Assembly: GCF_963678635.1 (NCBI RefSeq)
Contig: NC_087065.1
Coordinates: forward strand, 32,675,679-32,739,678
DNA length: 64,000 nt
Reading direction: 5' to 3'
DNA from: Symsagittifera roscoffensis
Lineage: Eukaryota > Xenacoelomorpha > Acoela > Convolutidae
Made by a program: the position numbers and the translations under genes. Position 1 is the stretch's first letter, and each line of letters starts with the position of its first letter. The notes below the pieces were generated by a model. The model saw only the letters and a list, made by a program, of their open reading frames with translations, did no database searches and was not told the DNA's origin. Positions 42,851-56,249 of the stretch are shown here, in pieces.

Positions 42851-45800
42851 CCATAACCTGTTTTTTGCATAAAAACATTGTGGATTTTCGAAGGAAGTCT
42901 TTTCTGTCTTTTTTTCGGAACTTTCGACCGCTGAGAAAGTTTTGAGTTTTCTTCTAATTTACACAACGAAAAATTCCATTGAGAGAACTGGTTGCGATAA
43001 TTGTTTCTGCAAAAGCAGCGATTCCTTAGTTTTCTGTTAGAGGATTGTTATCTCCTTGCAAAAATTGATTATCTCAAACTTTTTCACTCTTCTGAGTTAT
43101 TTTAGTAGAGAAACAACTAAAGAAAAATGGGATTTCAAAAATTGTACTTCACCTAAAACTTTAGTTGTTTCTCTACTAAAACAACTCAGAAGAGCAAGAA
43201 TTTTTGAGAAAACCCAATTTTTGAAATCATATTTTGTTGCCGCCTCAGTATAGCAGACTTCTTCAATATTAAACACGTACCTCCAGATTTAGCTGGGCCT
43301 GTAGGTGTTTTTTATCGAGACTTACAAAGAAATTTCGTTCAACTATTGTTTTCAACATTTAAAAATTTTTCGACCAATGTCTTTTTTGTATTGTAGTGAA
43401 AACGGTGCAAAGCTCCGCTCCTCCTGTGTTATGCTTGCGAATACCAAGCTTTATCAAACCGGAATAAAAACTTTTTTTCGGGCTAACAACCAATTTAACA
43501 AAATCTGTTTCATGAAAATTCAAATTTGACTACTTCATGCTAGATAATTAGCTACTACTGCATGATATATCTAGAACACAAGTTATTTTATCTATAATTA
43601 GAGAGTTTTGATATTTAATTTCTGCTGATGATTTTGCGGCTTCATGGTTGTCCAATTAGGGCCTGGCCGGGAAAAGTCGAATAGCTCGACTCCCATTTCT
43701 CTGCTAATGTTTTGTCATGCTCAGTTTTTTGTACTTAATTTTTTTGTACTGTCGTGTGCAAATGTTAATAATTGCAAATAATTTTGATTTTCTCCTGTAA
43801 ATTATAAAATTAGTACTAATTCGTAATTTTTCTTTTATTTTTTCGTTGGAAAACTTTATTTGGCCGAAATAGTTTCAATTTTTTTTTGGCCTAATCATTC
43901 AATTTTGCTTTGCTTCAAAGGCAGAAATTTTTATCTTTTTTCTGAAAATTTTGAATACTTTTAATAATTTTGTAAGATTTCAAAGAGTAACAATTCAAGT
44001 GCTTGAAAGTTTCGTCATGACAATTTTTGCTTATGCAAGTTGTGTTTCCGGCTCAATAGGTTTCTACGCACTTTCTGTTTGGCCATAACCTGCTTTTTGC
44101 CTAAAAACGTTGTGGATTTTTGAAGTCTTTTCATTCTTTTTTTTCAGAACTTTCGACCGCTTCTTAGAAAGTTTTGATTTTTCTTCAAATTTACACAGCG
44201 AAAAGTTCCATTGAGAGAACTGGTTGCGATAATTGTTCCTGCAAAAGCAGCGATTCCTTATTTTTCTGTTAGAGAATTGTTACCTCCTTGCAAAAATTGA
44301 TTTTCTCAAATCTTTGACTCTTCTGAGTTATTTAGTACAGAAACAACTAAAGAAAAATGTGATTTCAAAAAATGGACTTCGCCTAAAACTTAAGTTGTTT
44401 CTCAACTAAAACAACTCAGAAGAGCAAGAAAATTTCAAAAAATTAAATTCAATTTTTTGCCGCCTCAGTAGAGCAGACTTTTTCAATTTTAAACACGTAC
44501 CTCCAGATTTAGCTGGGCCTGTAGGTGTTTTTATCGAGACTTTAAAAAGTTTGATTCACATAGTTTTTTCAACTTTTTAAATTTTTCGACTCATGTTTTT
44601 TTTTGTTTTGTATTGAAAATAGTGCAATGCTCCGCTTTGCCTCTGTGTTACGCTTGCGAATACCAAGCTTTATCAAACCGGAATGTAGACTTTTTCCGGG
44701 CTAACAACTAATTTAACAAAATCAGTTGAATATTTTCTGATGCTCATTTTCATGAAAAGGCAAAAATAACTACTGCATGCTAGGTTTTTTGCTACTACTG
44801 CATGATATATCTAGAACACAAATTATTGTATCTATAATTAGAGAGTTTTGATATTTATTTTCTGCTGATGATTTTGCGGCTTCTTGGTTGTCCAATTAAG
44901 ACCTGGCAGGAAAAAGTCGAATTGCTGGACTCCCATTTGTCTGCTCAAGTTTTTTCTTGCTTAATTTTTGTAAAAGTTTTTATTTTACTGTTGTCTGCAA
45001 TTGTTAATGTTTGCAAATGTTTATGGTTTACTCCTGTTTTTTGTAAAATTAGTACCAATTGGTTGTATATTTACTTTTTTCTTTTCGTTGAAAAATTTTG
45101 TTTGGCCCAAATAGTTTCGATTTTTTTTATTGGCCTGGTCATTCGTTTTTGCTTTGCTTCAAAGGCAGACATTTTAATTTTTTTATCTGAAAATTTTGAA
45201 TAATTTTTTAAGATTTCAAAGAGTAACAATTTAAGTGCTTGAAAATTTCTTCATAACAATTTTTACTTATGCAAGTTTGTATTTCCGGCTCAATGGGCTT
45301 CTACGCACTTTCTGTTTGGCCATAACCTGCTTTTTGCCTGAAAACGTTGTGGATTTTTGAAGTCTTTTCATTCTTTTTTTTTCAGAACTTTCGACCGCTT
45401 CTTAGAAAGTTTTGATTTTTCTTCAAATTTACACAGCGAAAAGTTCCATTGAGAGAACTGGTTGCGATAATTGTTCCTGCAAAAGCAGCGATTCCTTATT
45501 TTTCTGTTAGAGAATTGTTACCTCTTTGCAAAAAATTGATTTTCTCAAATCTTTGACTCTTCTGAGTTAACTAGTACGGAAACAACTAAAGAAAAATGTG
45601 ATTTCAAAAAATGGACTTCGCCTAAAACTTAAGTTGTTTCTCAACTAAAACAACTCAGAAGATCAAGGAAATTTCAAAAAATTAAATTCAAATTTTTGAA
45701 GTCACATTTTTTGCCGCCTCAGTAGAGCAGACTTATTCAATATTAAACACGTACCTCCAGATTTAGCTGGGCCTGTAGGTGTTTTTATCGAGACTTTAAA

Positions 45801-47820
45801 AAATTTGATTCACATAGTTTTTTCAACTTTTTAAATTTTTCGACTCATGTTTGTTTTGTTTTGTATTGAAAGTAGTGCAATGCTCCGCTTTGCCTCTGTG
45901 TTACGCTTGCGAATACCAAGCTTTATCAAACCGGAATGTAGACTTTTTCCGGGCTAACAACTAATTTAACAAAATCAGTTGAATATTTTCTGGTGCTCAT
46001 TTTCATGAAAAGTCAAAAATAACTACTGCATGCTAGGTTTTTTGCTACTACTGCATGATATATCTAGAACACAAATTATTGTATCTATAATTAGAGAGTT
46101 TTGATATTTATTTTCTGCTGATGATTTTGCGGCTTCTTGGTTGTCCAATTAAGACCTGGCAGGAAAAAGTCGAATTGCTGGACTCCCATTTGTCTGCTCA
46201 AGTTTTTTCTTGCTTAATTTTTGTAAAAGTTTTTATTTTACTGTTGTCTGCAATTGTTAATGTTTGCAAATGTTTATGGTTTACTCCTGTTTTTTGTAAA
46301 ATTAGTACCAATTGGTTGTATATTTACTTTTTTCTTTTCGTTGAAAAATTTTATTTGGCCCAAATAGTTTCGATTTTTTTTATTGGCCTGGTCATTCGTT
46401 TTTGCTTTGCTTCAAAGGCAGACATTTTAATTTTTTTATCTGAAACTTCTGAATAATTTTAATAATTTTTTAAGATTTCAAAGAGTAACAATTTAAGTGC
46501 TTGAAAATTTCTTCATAACAATTTTTACTTATGCAAGTTTGTGTTTCCGGCTCAATAGGCTTCTACCCACTTTCTGTTTGACCATAACCTGTTGTTTGCA
46601 TAAGAACGTTGTGGATTTTTGAAGTCTTTTCAATCTTTTTTTCAGAACTTTCGACCGCTTCTCAGAAACTTTTGAAATTTCTTCAAATTTACACAACGAA
46701 AAGTTCCATTGAGTGAACTGGTTGCGATAATTGTTCCTGCAAAAGCAGCGATTCCTTATTTTTCTGTTAGAGAAATGTTATCTCCTTGCAAAAATTGACT
46801 TTCTCAAATTTTTTCACTCTTCTGAGTTTTTTTAGTACAGAACAACTAAACAAAAATGTGATTTCAAAAAATGGACTTCACCTATAACTTTATTTGTTTC
46901 GCTACTAAAACAACTCAGAAGAGCAAGAAATTTTGAGAAAATCAAAATCCAATTTTTGAAATCACATTTTCTTGCCGCCTCATTATAGCAGACTTGTTCA
47001 ATATTAAGCACGTACCTCCAGATTTAGCTGGGCCTGTGGGTGTTTTTTTTATCGAGACTTTCAAAGAAATTTCGTTCACCTATTGTTTTCAACATTTAAA
47101 TTTTTTTCGACTTATGTTTTTTTGTATTGTATTGAAAATGGTGCAAAGCTCCGATTCTCCTCTCTGTTAGGCTTTCGAATACCAAGCTTTATAAAACCGG
47201 AAGAAAAAACTTTTTCCGGGCTAACAACTAATTTCACAAAATCAGTTGAATCTTTTCTGATGCTCAATTTCATGAAAACTCAATTTTAACTACTGCATGC
47301 TAGATTCTTAGTTACGACTGCATGATATATCTAGAACACAAACTACCGTATCTATAATTAAAGAGTTTTGATATTTATTTTCTGCTGATGATTTTGCGGC
47401 TTCATAGTTGTCCAATTAAGGCCTGGCCGGGAAAAGTCGAATTGCTGGAGTCCCATTTGTGTGCTTATGTTTTGTCATGCTTATTTTTTTGTAATAACAT
47501 TTTTTGTACTGTCGTCTGCAAATGTTTTTGTTTCACTCCTGTAATTTGTAAAATTAGTACCGATTCGTTGTTTATTTTCTTTTTTTTTCGTTGAAAAATT
47601 TTATTTGCCCAAAATAGTTTCGATTTTTTTGGTCTAGTCATTCGATTTTGCTTCGCTTCAGTGGCAGACTCTTATATTTTTTTATCTGAAAGTTTTGAAC
47701 AATTTTTATAATTTTGTAAGATTTCAAAGAGTAACAATTTAAGTGCTTGAGATTTTTTTCATAACAATTTTTATGCAAGTTCGTGTTTCGGGCTCAATGG
47801 GCTTCTACGCACTTTCTGTT
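42851..47820 (+). repeat. Four tandem copies of a ~1.24-kb unit
   Basis: Units start at CCATAACCTG: 42851, 44093, 45320 and 46582, ending at about 47820 (lengths 1242, 1227, 1262, ~1239). Copies 2 and 3 are almost identical, so identical 111-codon ORFs appear at 44868 and 46121; these are repeat by-products. Each unit holds an inverted repeat and the block CCAGATTTAGCTGGGCCTGT. The pattern fits unequal crossing-over of a satellite-like unit. Confidence 0.88.
43060..43225 (+). repeat. Inverted repeat (fold-back) inside the 1.24-kb unit
   Basis: A 35-base near-perfect arm at 43088-43122 (CTCTTCTGAGTT...) pairs with 43159-43194 (...AACTCAGAAGAG) around a ~36-base loop. Weaker complementarity extends outward to about 43060 and 43225. 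The same structure recurs near 44330, 45560 and 46820 in more decayed form. It resembles a fold-back element or MITE absorbed into the repeat unit. Confidence 0.75.
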
Positions 47821-49369
47821 CGCTTAGCTGCCACTCAGTAATACTACAGTTTAATTTAAATTTGATGGTTGGGTTTTTTGATTTTTTTATGAAACTATTT
47901 CCTTTTTTTCTAAAAAAAATATATTTTTTTTGTTGGATTTTTTCAATTTCCATCTGTTTTTTTTTCGCAAGCTTTTAAAAAAACTCCAACAACCGATTTT
48001 CAAAAAAATGGTCTTTAAGTTCTATGAGTTTTAAGAGCAAATAATATTTGGCTTTTTTGATGAAATTAACCAAAATTAGATTATAAGAAAAAAAATTTAT
48101 TCCGCTGAGAAATCTAAATTTTAAATTATATTTTCGAAACCAGAAATCAAGCTGGTTTTTTGCACCATTTCAACTTTCGTAGCTACAGATATGGCAACTA
48201 AGTCGTGATGTGGCAACTCAGATATGTGGCAACTAAGTCGAAAGTCTTTGAGCTGACACCAACTGAACTAAAAAAAAAAACTTTTGAATCTTCTAAGTTC
48301 CCTTTTGAAATAGGATGGAAAACACTTGCATTTTCAACTGCAATGCAACTTACTTACATCACAATCAAAATTAGTTATGTCATCGATACTGAAAAAAAAC
48401 AGAATCTTCAAATTCAAAAAGAAAAGAAAAAAGAAGAGAAGAAGTAAAAAGAAGAGAAACATATGCAGGAAAAAATTGCTTAAGGGAAAAAATTCTACTT
48501 CTTGGTTACAAGACACTTGATAAAAAACGCGCTGAAAACCACGCCGAGCACATACATTACCTCAATGTATTCAGAACTCGGAATGAATCACATGGCTGTT
48601 CGCATCAGGGTGAAGACCTGAAAGTTGTGACTCAATACAAGATCTATGCATTTATTATTGCGCTACAAAACTAAAATTCAAAAACAATTAAAAAACTTCA
48701 AAATTGATTCGAGAATTTTTTCTACGCTTGCGATTAGCAAACGTTATCAAATTGGATTATAGACTTTTTTTCGGATTAGCAGCTTTATTAATAGAATCAC
48801 TTGCAGCGTGTTGCACAATGAATTCAATTTTATATGCGTTTCCCGCCAACTTAGCATAGAGATGGCTAATATGCCTGGGACAGATCTGACCAGTAGCTGT
48901 TGCTTTTTTTCAAACGGTAAAAATTCCGTTTTAAAAACTTTTGTCGGCCAATTATTTGTCTGCTTATTTCTTTTTGGGCTAGTTGTGACATCTTGGAATC
49001 TTTTTTTTTGCTGCGCACTTCTTAAATTGCTTTTTTGTGTTAGATTTACTCCTACAATTTGTAGTTTTACCTATCTTGACTTCGTCTTTTCGTCTTTGTT
49101 TTTTTATTAATTCCTCTGCAAAAAGTTTTTCGGCCTACTTTTTATCGGCTTAAGTCCTAATGTTTTGATCGGTTCAAAAGAAAGACATGGAAAATTTAGT
49201 TATGAAAAGTTTATTGATGCATACCATCCTAGTGTCTCTTATTACTTTCTTTTTCTGTCTACAGCCCTCGAAGTAGTCTGTGGGGGAATATTTGACAGTT
49301 AGAATAATTGTAATTAAATAGAAAAGTTTTTGAAAGCTTCCTGCATAAGCGGCTGCGCCCAAACCTTTG
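47821..49369 (+). other. Noncoding region right of the array
   Basis: No gene is supported. It contains short tandem copies of ATGGCAACTAAGTCG (48190-48240), a purine-rich AAAGAAGAGAAG tract (48400-48470), and similarity to 40790-41750 from about 48535. Confidence 0.5.
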
Positions 49370-49866
49370 TCACAAAGTTATGGCCCTTGGAATAGTAAAA
49401 ATTTTGAAATCTGACCGTTTTTGAAACTTAGAATTTTTTCAAAATTACGCTCCAGAACCTGAAGTTTTGGTTTCGATGGTTAGAATAGATTGTGGGAAGC
49501 TCCCTTGAATAAGAAGCTCCGCCTAAATATTTTTAAACAAAAAATTTGGCCGTCAAAAAAGTCAAATTTTTGATTTTTGACCGTTTTTTCAAACATTTTG
49601 ACTTTCCTAAAAAAAACTTCTCAAATTTGATATTGTGGGTTCAATAGAAAAAACGGGTAGTGGGAAGCTTCCCTGCATTAGCGGCCACTCTTAAAAAAAT
49701 TCACACAAGAAATTATCGCCCCCGGAAACGTCAAACATTTGATTTTTGCTTTTTTTAACGTTTTGAATATTCTTGAAAACTACACTGCAATATCTGAGAT
49801 TTTGAATCAAATTCAGTAAACGGGTTGCTTAACACTCATTTGCCTATGCAACTATGTTCACATTTG
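49370..49866 (+). repeat. Divergent ~165-bp tandem repeats, second block
   Basis: Same family as 41750-42850, with anchors near 49380, 49549 and 49720. It abuts the 3' end of the decayed retroelement. Confidence 0.55.
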
Positions 49867-50484
49867 TCTGACATGTGATTCAAGTGGTTTTAATAAAACT
49901 TTAAAGCACGTTTCAAAAGAATAATTTATCCAGTTTCAATCTGGGTTTAATCTGGTTTCGTTACTATGAGACTTTCTCATACATGTGTTTGGTTTTGTGG
50001 CATTAAAAAACTGCGTTGGTTAGCTTAAGTGTATTTCTAAATTCTTTCATCAGGGTTACAGGAAAGTTTGAAATGCGTGCAAGCAAGATAAAGTTGTTAT
50101 CAATTAGTTTGTAAAGATAGAATTTTATTTTTCAAAGAATTCTACGATGACGAGTTACTTAATTTGGGTGGAAAAAGTGCGTGAAATTAGGGCGATTGAA
50201 TTTGAGAAAATCAAATTTTGTATATGTAAGCACGCATAAAAAGGTTAGTTTTAATAATATATTTTCTATTATCAATTTACTACTTTGTATTGCGAACTTA
50301 CAGTTTTGTTAATACTTTATTGCTGTTGTATTGAAGTTATTTCACTGATATACTATATGAAACATAGTTAGATTATAAGTTTGAAACTTGAAACAGAGTT
50401 TGATTTTTCTTTTTATTCTCATTCTTTTCTGCTAGACGAATCACTGTATTTGTATTAACTATATAATTATATCTTACTTATGAA

Positions 50485-52174
50485 GGGTCTGGTTCGGAAG
50501 AAAATCCAGGGGGAAGTTAATTTTGACAGCGTCAGAGGTTATTAAAAGCTTAGCAAGCATGCGGATTACGTTTTTAGTGCGCAAGAATGGCCAAAGCAGA
50601 TCAAGCGCGCTGATGATATCGACTTCTTCGAGGACTGCAGACAATTCGTGTTTAGAAATTTGAATGAGGTTGGTGAGTAAATGAATTATGAATATTTTCT
50701 AAACTGTCAATTTCGACGGGTTGGTTGTACTCCTGCGGGTACTCATGTGTGTTGTTCGTCAGGAGGCGAAAGATGTATATTTGTTTTACGAGGTCGTAGT
50801 AAAGGATAATGCTGTGAAGTTTAGTTGATTTTATACACTAAGTGAAATTTAAGAAGTAAGGTGATGTATATTTAGAGTTAATAAGTATGAAGCGATCATT
50901 GGGGTTGCGGGATGGTGAAATGTGAAGATAGTGTCATTGGATGAGTTTCACATAAATATATTTGTGTGTTAATTTATTTTTCAACATAACTTCATGAGAA
51001 CAGTTAATATCTCGTTCTTTCGGTGTTAGAAAAATAAATGTTTGTGCAAAGTGATCAAATTTACTGAAAAATGGTTCGTAATAGTTTATGTTCATTGGTG
51101 GGTGTCGATGATGAGGTCGACGTTTTTATTAGTACTATCTAGGTGAAAAACGTATTCTGATTTGATGAGAAATTTTTCAGTTAATTGTGCATTTACGTCA
51201 GGGTCAGTGTCGAATGGTGAGTCTTCCATGTATCGAAGGACAGCATGATCATAGTGATTAAAATAATATTGATTAGCTTTTTGTGCATTGAATTCGTTAA
51301 TTGTTCGATTTCAGTCTATGTCTGTAAAATGGTTTAGGAGAAGTGCGTTTCTGAATTGGTGAATGATTGAGCCGCAAATCTCATCGTCCTCTGTGTTTTT
51401 TTCAGGGGTTGTTTTAGTGGGTTAGTGAAGTTATAATATGATATCCATGAAAGAGTTGGGAGTAGGGAATGTTCATCAACATATTATGCTCGTTGGGAGG
51501 AGTTTTTTCCGTTGTAATAGGTGTATTAGGGAAGAAGGGAAGGTTCTCCACTAAATATGCGGGTGTTGGTAAAAGAGTCGAGATGATGATGGGCGGTTAA
51601 TGAGGAATTGTTGTGTAGAATTTGGATATTTACGTTTTATAGAAATTCTTTGTGCGTGCGTAGGGGCAATGCGATAGAGAATTCAGAGGTTGAACCAGAG
51701 TGGGTTAGTTGATGAAAAGTTAATGAGTTAGTGGTGTTGTGAATCTGTTACTGGTGAATAATAAAGTCGTCTAAATCAAGCTCTAGCTGGTCATCTGTGA
51801 TGAGGCTTGGTACATTGGGTGCATTACTCGAAAGTTGGGAAATGACGGGGGTAGCCTCAGTATGCGAGGAGGTGTGCGGCACAGTTTTCAACAGGTTAGG
51901 GGGAATTATAGGTTGAAAGGGTGGTTGTTTAAAATTAGTGGGACTGGGCTCGGAATCTAGGAACTCATCAGATGGTTCGATTTCTGAGTTAATGAAGTTA
52001 GAAATAGTGTTAAAAACAGTTTGATTTGAATCATAAGATTTAATGCGCGGTGAGTTAGAAAAATTCTACGTAGAGATGAGAGATGAGGACTGAATTTGTA
52101 ATGAGAGAAATATGGCGTTGGAGATTAGATAGATAGAAAAGGGAACGGTTGAGGGATCCAACTTGGCGCGTCAT
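50485..52174 (-). pseudogene. Relic of the post-Env unknown ORF (both halves)
   Basis: Starts at an ATGA shared with the Env relic stop (52171-52174), as in the intact element, with the first codons matching (M-x-R-Q). The C-terminal half is alignable by eye, for example around 51150-51190 (equivalent to ITEKFFIK) and 50590-50640 (LLWP). At the site of the intact element's TAA this copy reads CAA (51709-51711). Other stops and indels elsewhere make it dead. Confidence 0.75.
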
Positions 52175-54661
52175 CGTGGGCTAAAAAGATGATTGTATAA
52201 AGAAAAAAAAATCAAATTGCTAGGTTGTTCGAAAATTGTTCGTGTGTATTGTCAATAGTGGGTTGTTGAAGTTCTATATGAGATCTAGGGCTACGTTGTA
52301 AGTTACTAGTATGTAATCTTCATTCAGTGTTCGAAAGTGTATTTCGATAACTTTGAGGGATTAAGGATAGAGGGTGGTTGTTTTGTAAACCGTGTAAATG
52401 TGATGGTGCTGTAGGTGTAGTAATTGTCTTGTTATTAGTTTTGTCTTTTTTGGAGTATCGTATGTTTTTGGATTTAGATAATTTTTATTGCATCCGTTTT
52501 TTTATTGTAATTTTGTTAAGAGAGGTGAAAACAATGAAATTCGTGCTACTCTAGCTTGTCTATTGACTTTCGTTTGTGTATTGCGCGTGTATTATAGATT
52601 TTTTAGGAATAACAAGACAAAACCTATAAAAGTAAACATTGCGTTTAATATATTCAGTCTTTCTAAGATATAATAGGGTCAGCATAGAAATGCTAGGAGT
52701 TCATTTTTGATATTTGAAGAACTAAAAAATTTGATAGATGGAATATAATGTGGCCAATATTTTTCTCCATTTGGGTATGTGCAATTTTAAAATTCCTTGA
52801 AATATCCTTTGTAGTCTTGTCGGTAGATGTCTGAAAAACCTGCTGTTTCAGCTAGTTTGTGGAGTTTTCGGCCAATTGATTGTCTTTGGATTTTATTCAC
52901 TTTAGTTAATTGTTGTGTTTGAATGTAATGCTGTGTTTGAATGTGTTGTTATTGTGTTTGAAATTTTTGTGTTTGAGTGTGATGTTGTATATCTGACTTG
53001 GATTATATGCTTATAGATTGTAAATCTATATTTGGTTCACGAGCAATTGCGCGTAATCTTTCAGGTGAGAATTTCTTTAAGGACGGAAGTAAAGCAGGGT
53101 AGATAAAATTTCTCTGCGTTTGGGTTAAACTGTACTACATTATGGTTGTTTTCAGATTCACATGGGCAGTTGTGTCCCACAAATATGTGCGGCGTGATAA
53201 GGTGTCTACAAAATGTCCTTTTTTTATAATATTCTAGGTATATGTTGGTAGCATCTCTTGTCATCGAATACATTAAAAAAGTTTCCTTCCTTATCAATTA
53301 AGTCGCCCGATAACATGTATCCTGCATGAAGTATCTGGATTACTGCTAAACTATGAGGTTGTAAACTTTGTGCTCGTTCTAGTTGACATGATTGATGCAG
53401 TGTTTCGAGTTCTGAAAGTGAAATTTGCGCTGATTGGATAATCTAGTTTCATATCAAAGTTAAAGTCAAAGTGAATTGCACCAGAACATGTGATAGTTCT
53501 TGTAGTCCTGCTCTACTAACCTGGTTTTCCTGAAGAACTTTTTCTCCAATGTTTTCATTGGTTTGTAAAATAATACGGGAAAGTAAGGTTTTCCATTTTC
53601 TCTTTTTTAATTTGGTTCTGCCATATCAAGAACTAGTTCGCCTGTTTTCATGTTGAAACTTTTTTCGTATTCGACAATAAATTCTAATTTTTGGGTTCGA
53701 AAAAGTAGTTTGGAGTATTTGCATGCCACTTCAGTTTCAGGGTAAAAGTGAAACCGTTTAATTTTTTTCTGTTAAGTTAGATTCCTATATTGTTTTGGGT
53801 TTGATCTTGTTTGGTCAGGAATTATTTTATGAAAGTGTATGGATTCTATAGAATTCTTTTGTGAACATTTATCAATCTTGCGTGATTTTTAACGGCTTGA
53901 AATATGGTACAAGTTTCTTCAGGGGCTTTTTTGTAACTTTTTATTCAACTGTAAATCATCGTGCAGTGGGATCTCAATATCCTTGATCGTTCTTACAAGG
54001 CAAGCGAATTCCTGATATATGTAGTGTCTTTTTATAAATCTCGTGTTAGTGGTACGTTTTCGAACTGAGTTTCCCAATCAAAAAACATTTTTTCTCAATA
54101 TCCTGAAGTTTTTGAACTTTCTGCTTTACAGTTTTTTTGCTTCGATATGACCTTGGTAGTGTTCAAATTGTGCTTGATGTGCGAAGTCTGGGAAAAATTT
54201 AAAAATTTACTAATTCACTATTTTCTGCTTTATTTGTAATTACTTTTAAAAGTTTTTGTTTGTTTTTGGAGTCTTCTGGGTCATTATGTAGTAATCTTTC
54301 TATGTTATTGTGGTAAAAGGATTTGTGACCGAGTCTATTCTTAATTCCATTTGAAACTTGTGAACCATGTACTTTCTTTTCAGAGAATTGTCCTGTAATT
54401 TCATAGCCTATTAGAGTTGTGGCTCGGGCTTTGGGGTAGCGATTACAGTCGTGATTCAATGAAATGTTGGTCAAATTCACTTTGTCTGACCTGTTTAATT
54501 GCATAATTGTGTAGTGTCTTTTCTTGGTGATCTTCACAATCATTTTGTGTGACAAGGAGGTCTTCTGGTCCTGTTTCGGAAGAAAGCTTTTTATGATTTA
54601 TGAGTTCATGGTGTACTTAAAGAGAAAAAGATTTGATTGAGAAAACTTCTAAAAGATTAAT
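52171..54661 (-). pseudogene. Relic Env
   Basis: Matching blocks include the region after the signal peptide at 54199-54555 (KARATT, FSEKKVH, SQVSNG, NIERLLH) and a later one at 53061-53297 (CESENNHNVVQ). The start codon equivalent appears to be ATT, and stops and frameshifts interrupt it. It shows which Env positions are old within the family. Confidence 0.85.
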
Positions 54662-55730
54662 GTGTACGAGAATCCTAAAAAAGTGTTAAAAAAGATAAAT
54701 AGCCCATTTTTTTGTGTACCTGGCGTATTTATATATTGGTTCTGTTGTGATAAATGGAGAGAGAAAGGATTGAGCAGTGATGTCTCGTGGTAACTATGGT
54801 AAAGTATGATGTACTATTTTTTCAAACTTTACTTTTTATTCAAATTTGAGAACTAAATTTTGCTGTGAAACTATCTAATCTGTTATGTTCTTGAATGTCT
54901 TTGTGAAAATTGTGTCTGTTTTGTAGTCTGTTTAGTGCCCAATTATGGAGTCGTTTTCTACTATTGAGGTGTTGGCCAAAAAATTGGAGGTTGTTCTACA
55001 AAGGAGTTCCAATCTAAGCCTAAAAGGTTTACTTGTGCTTTGTAGCTGCTCGCGGTATCTGTCGTTTAATTGACTTGGAAAGTTTGTTGGGAAGTTAATT
55101 GAGGTTTTTTGACCTATGACTGAGAGTGTTGATGGAAGTGATCGTGTTTCTGGTAATGACAAGGTGGTATCCGAGCATATTTCTATTGGCTCGTTTACAA
55201 CGTCGGGTTCGCCTTGAGAAACAGTTTGGGTCATCCAATGTGGAAGTCTTTCGGATGAAGTAGGTTTCGAACCTAATTAACTTGATGGAAGATTTAGTTT
55301 TTTTTTGAAAAGTGAATTGCAGTGGCAGAAGTATTTTGCATCGTACTATGAGAAAAATCTAGAGGTGTTGATGATGGGGATGAGGGAGTTTTAATTTGAA
55401 GTGATGCTGTCAGATTTCTTTTGCGTCGGCGATGAACAATTTATTTGTAAGTTTTAGTTGGTAGATTTGAGTTTTGGCTCGTAATTTGGTTCGCTCAGAG
55501 GTGCTGGTGTTAATGGTTCTGATAATGATGCTTGTCTTTTTTCAAAGGTGTGGGAGTTTTCTACATATTATATACCGATAGATTGCGGTTGATTCGTTTA
55601 ACTAGATTTAGATTTTGTTTGAGGTTCATGGGGTGGATTGTTAGGCTGGGAATCTTTAAAAGGGCTTGGATAAGCAATTTTGAAATTTATTGAATATTTT
55701 TTGATGTACTACTGGAGTTTATGTTTTTGA
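54662..55730 (-). pseudogene. Relic of the methionine-less ORF
   Basis: The clearest part is 54932-55234, matching about residues 190-290 of the intact ORF (SQGEP, NEPIEI, LPETRSLPST, FPTNFPSQL). It confirms that this frame was coding in an ancestor of both copies. The ATG at 55234 is a chance methionine in the relic. Confidence 0.75.
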
Positions 55731-56140
55731 TAAAAGTCTTCAGCAAAAATGATAATCAAAACAATTGCCACTACAAAAGCAATTTTTGCTATGTTAATAC
55801 ATTTACAAATTGTCAAAATTAGGAAAGGTATCAAGGTGATGGAAGGGTATCAAGGTGAAAAAAGAATAAAAATGTCGTTCCGACTTAGCAATTTAGAAAA
55901 TTTGTTCAGAATTGTACCGATTCTGAACGAATCGAGTTGGCCGACAGTTTTGACAAAATACAAAGTTGGAAATTTGTAAAAAAGGTTAAAAGAAAATTTG
56001 AAATAATTGTAATAAAATTCTATTGAATTAAGTCTCAAAGAAGCATTTGAAAATAACTTTCTTTAATGAAACGTTTTCTTTTTCTTCTTTTTTCGAGGTT
56101 ATATCAAATGGGTTCGGATTGTTTATTAATTTTTGACAAG
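55731..56140 (-). pseudogene. Relic of the small membrane ORFs
   Basis: The minus strand around 55735-55830 encodes CKCI followed by a hydrophobic run, aligned with the 62-aa ORF of the intact element. The upstream part is less clear. Confidence 0.5.
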
Positions 56141-56249
56141 TAGGTCGGGTATGAAGATTTTTTGTTGCAGGAAAATGTGGCTTTTTAGGTATTAAAAATC
56201 TGGTTCTTGTTCTTATTTGTGGAATGATGAGGGAGTTTTGGTAGGTGTA

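Noticed and set aside
44868-46456. Two identical 111-codon ORFs
   Set aside because: They are identical only because the 1.24-kb unit is tandemly repeated; composition is noncoding and the other units do not preserve the frame.
42851-47820. CRISPR-like array
   Set aside because: Units are over 1 kb, eukaryotic and without spacer structure.
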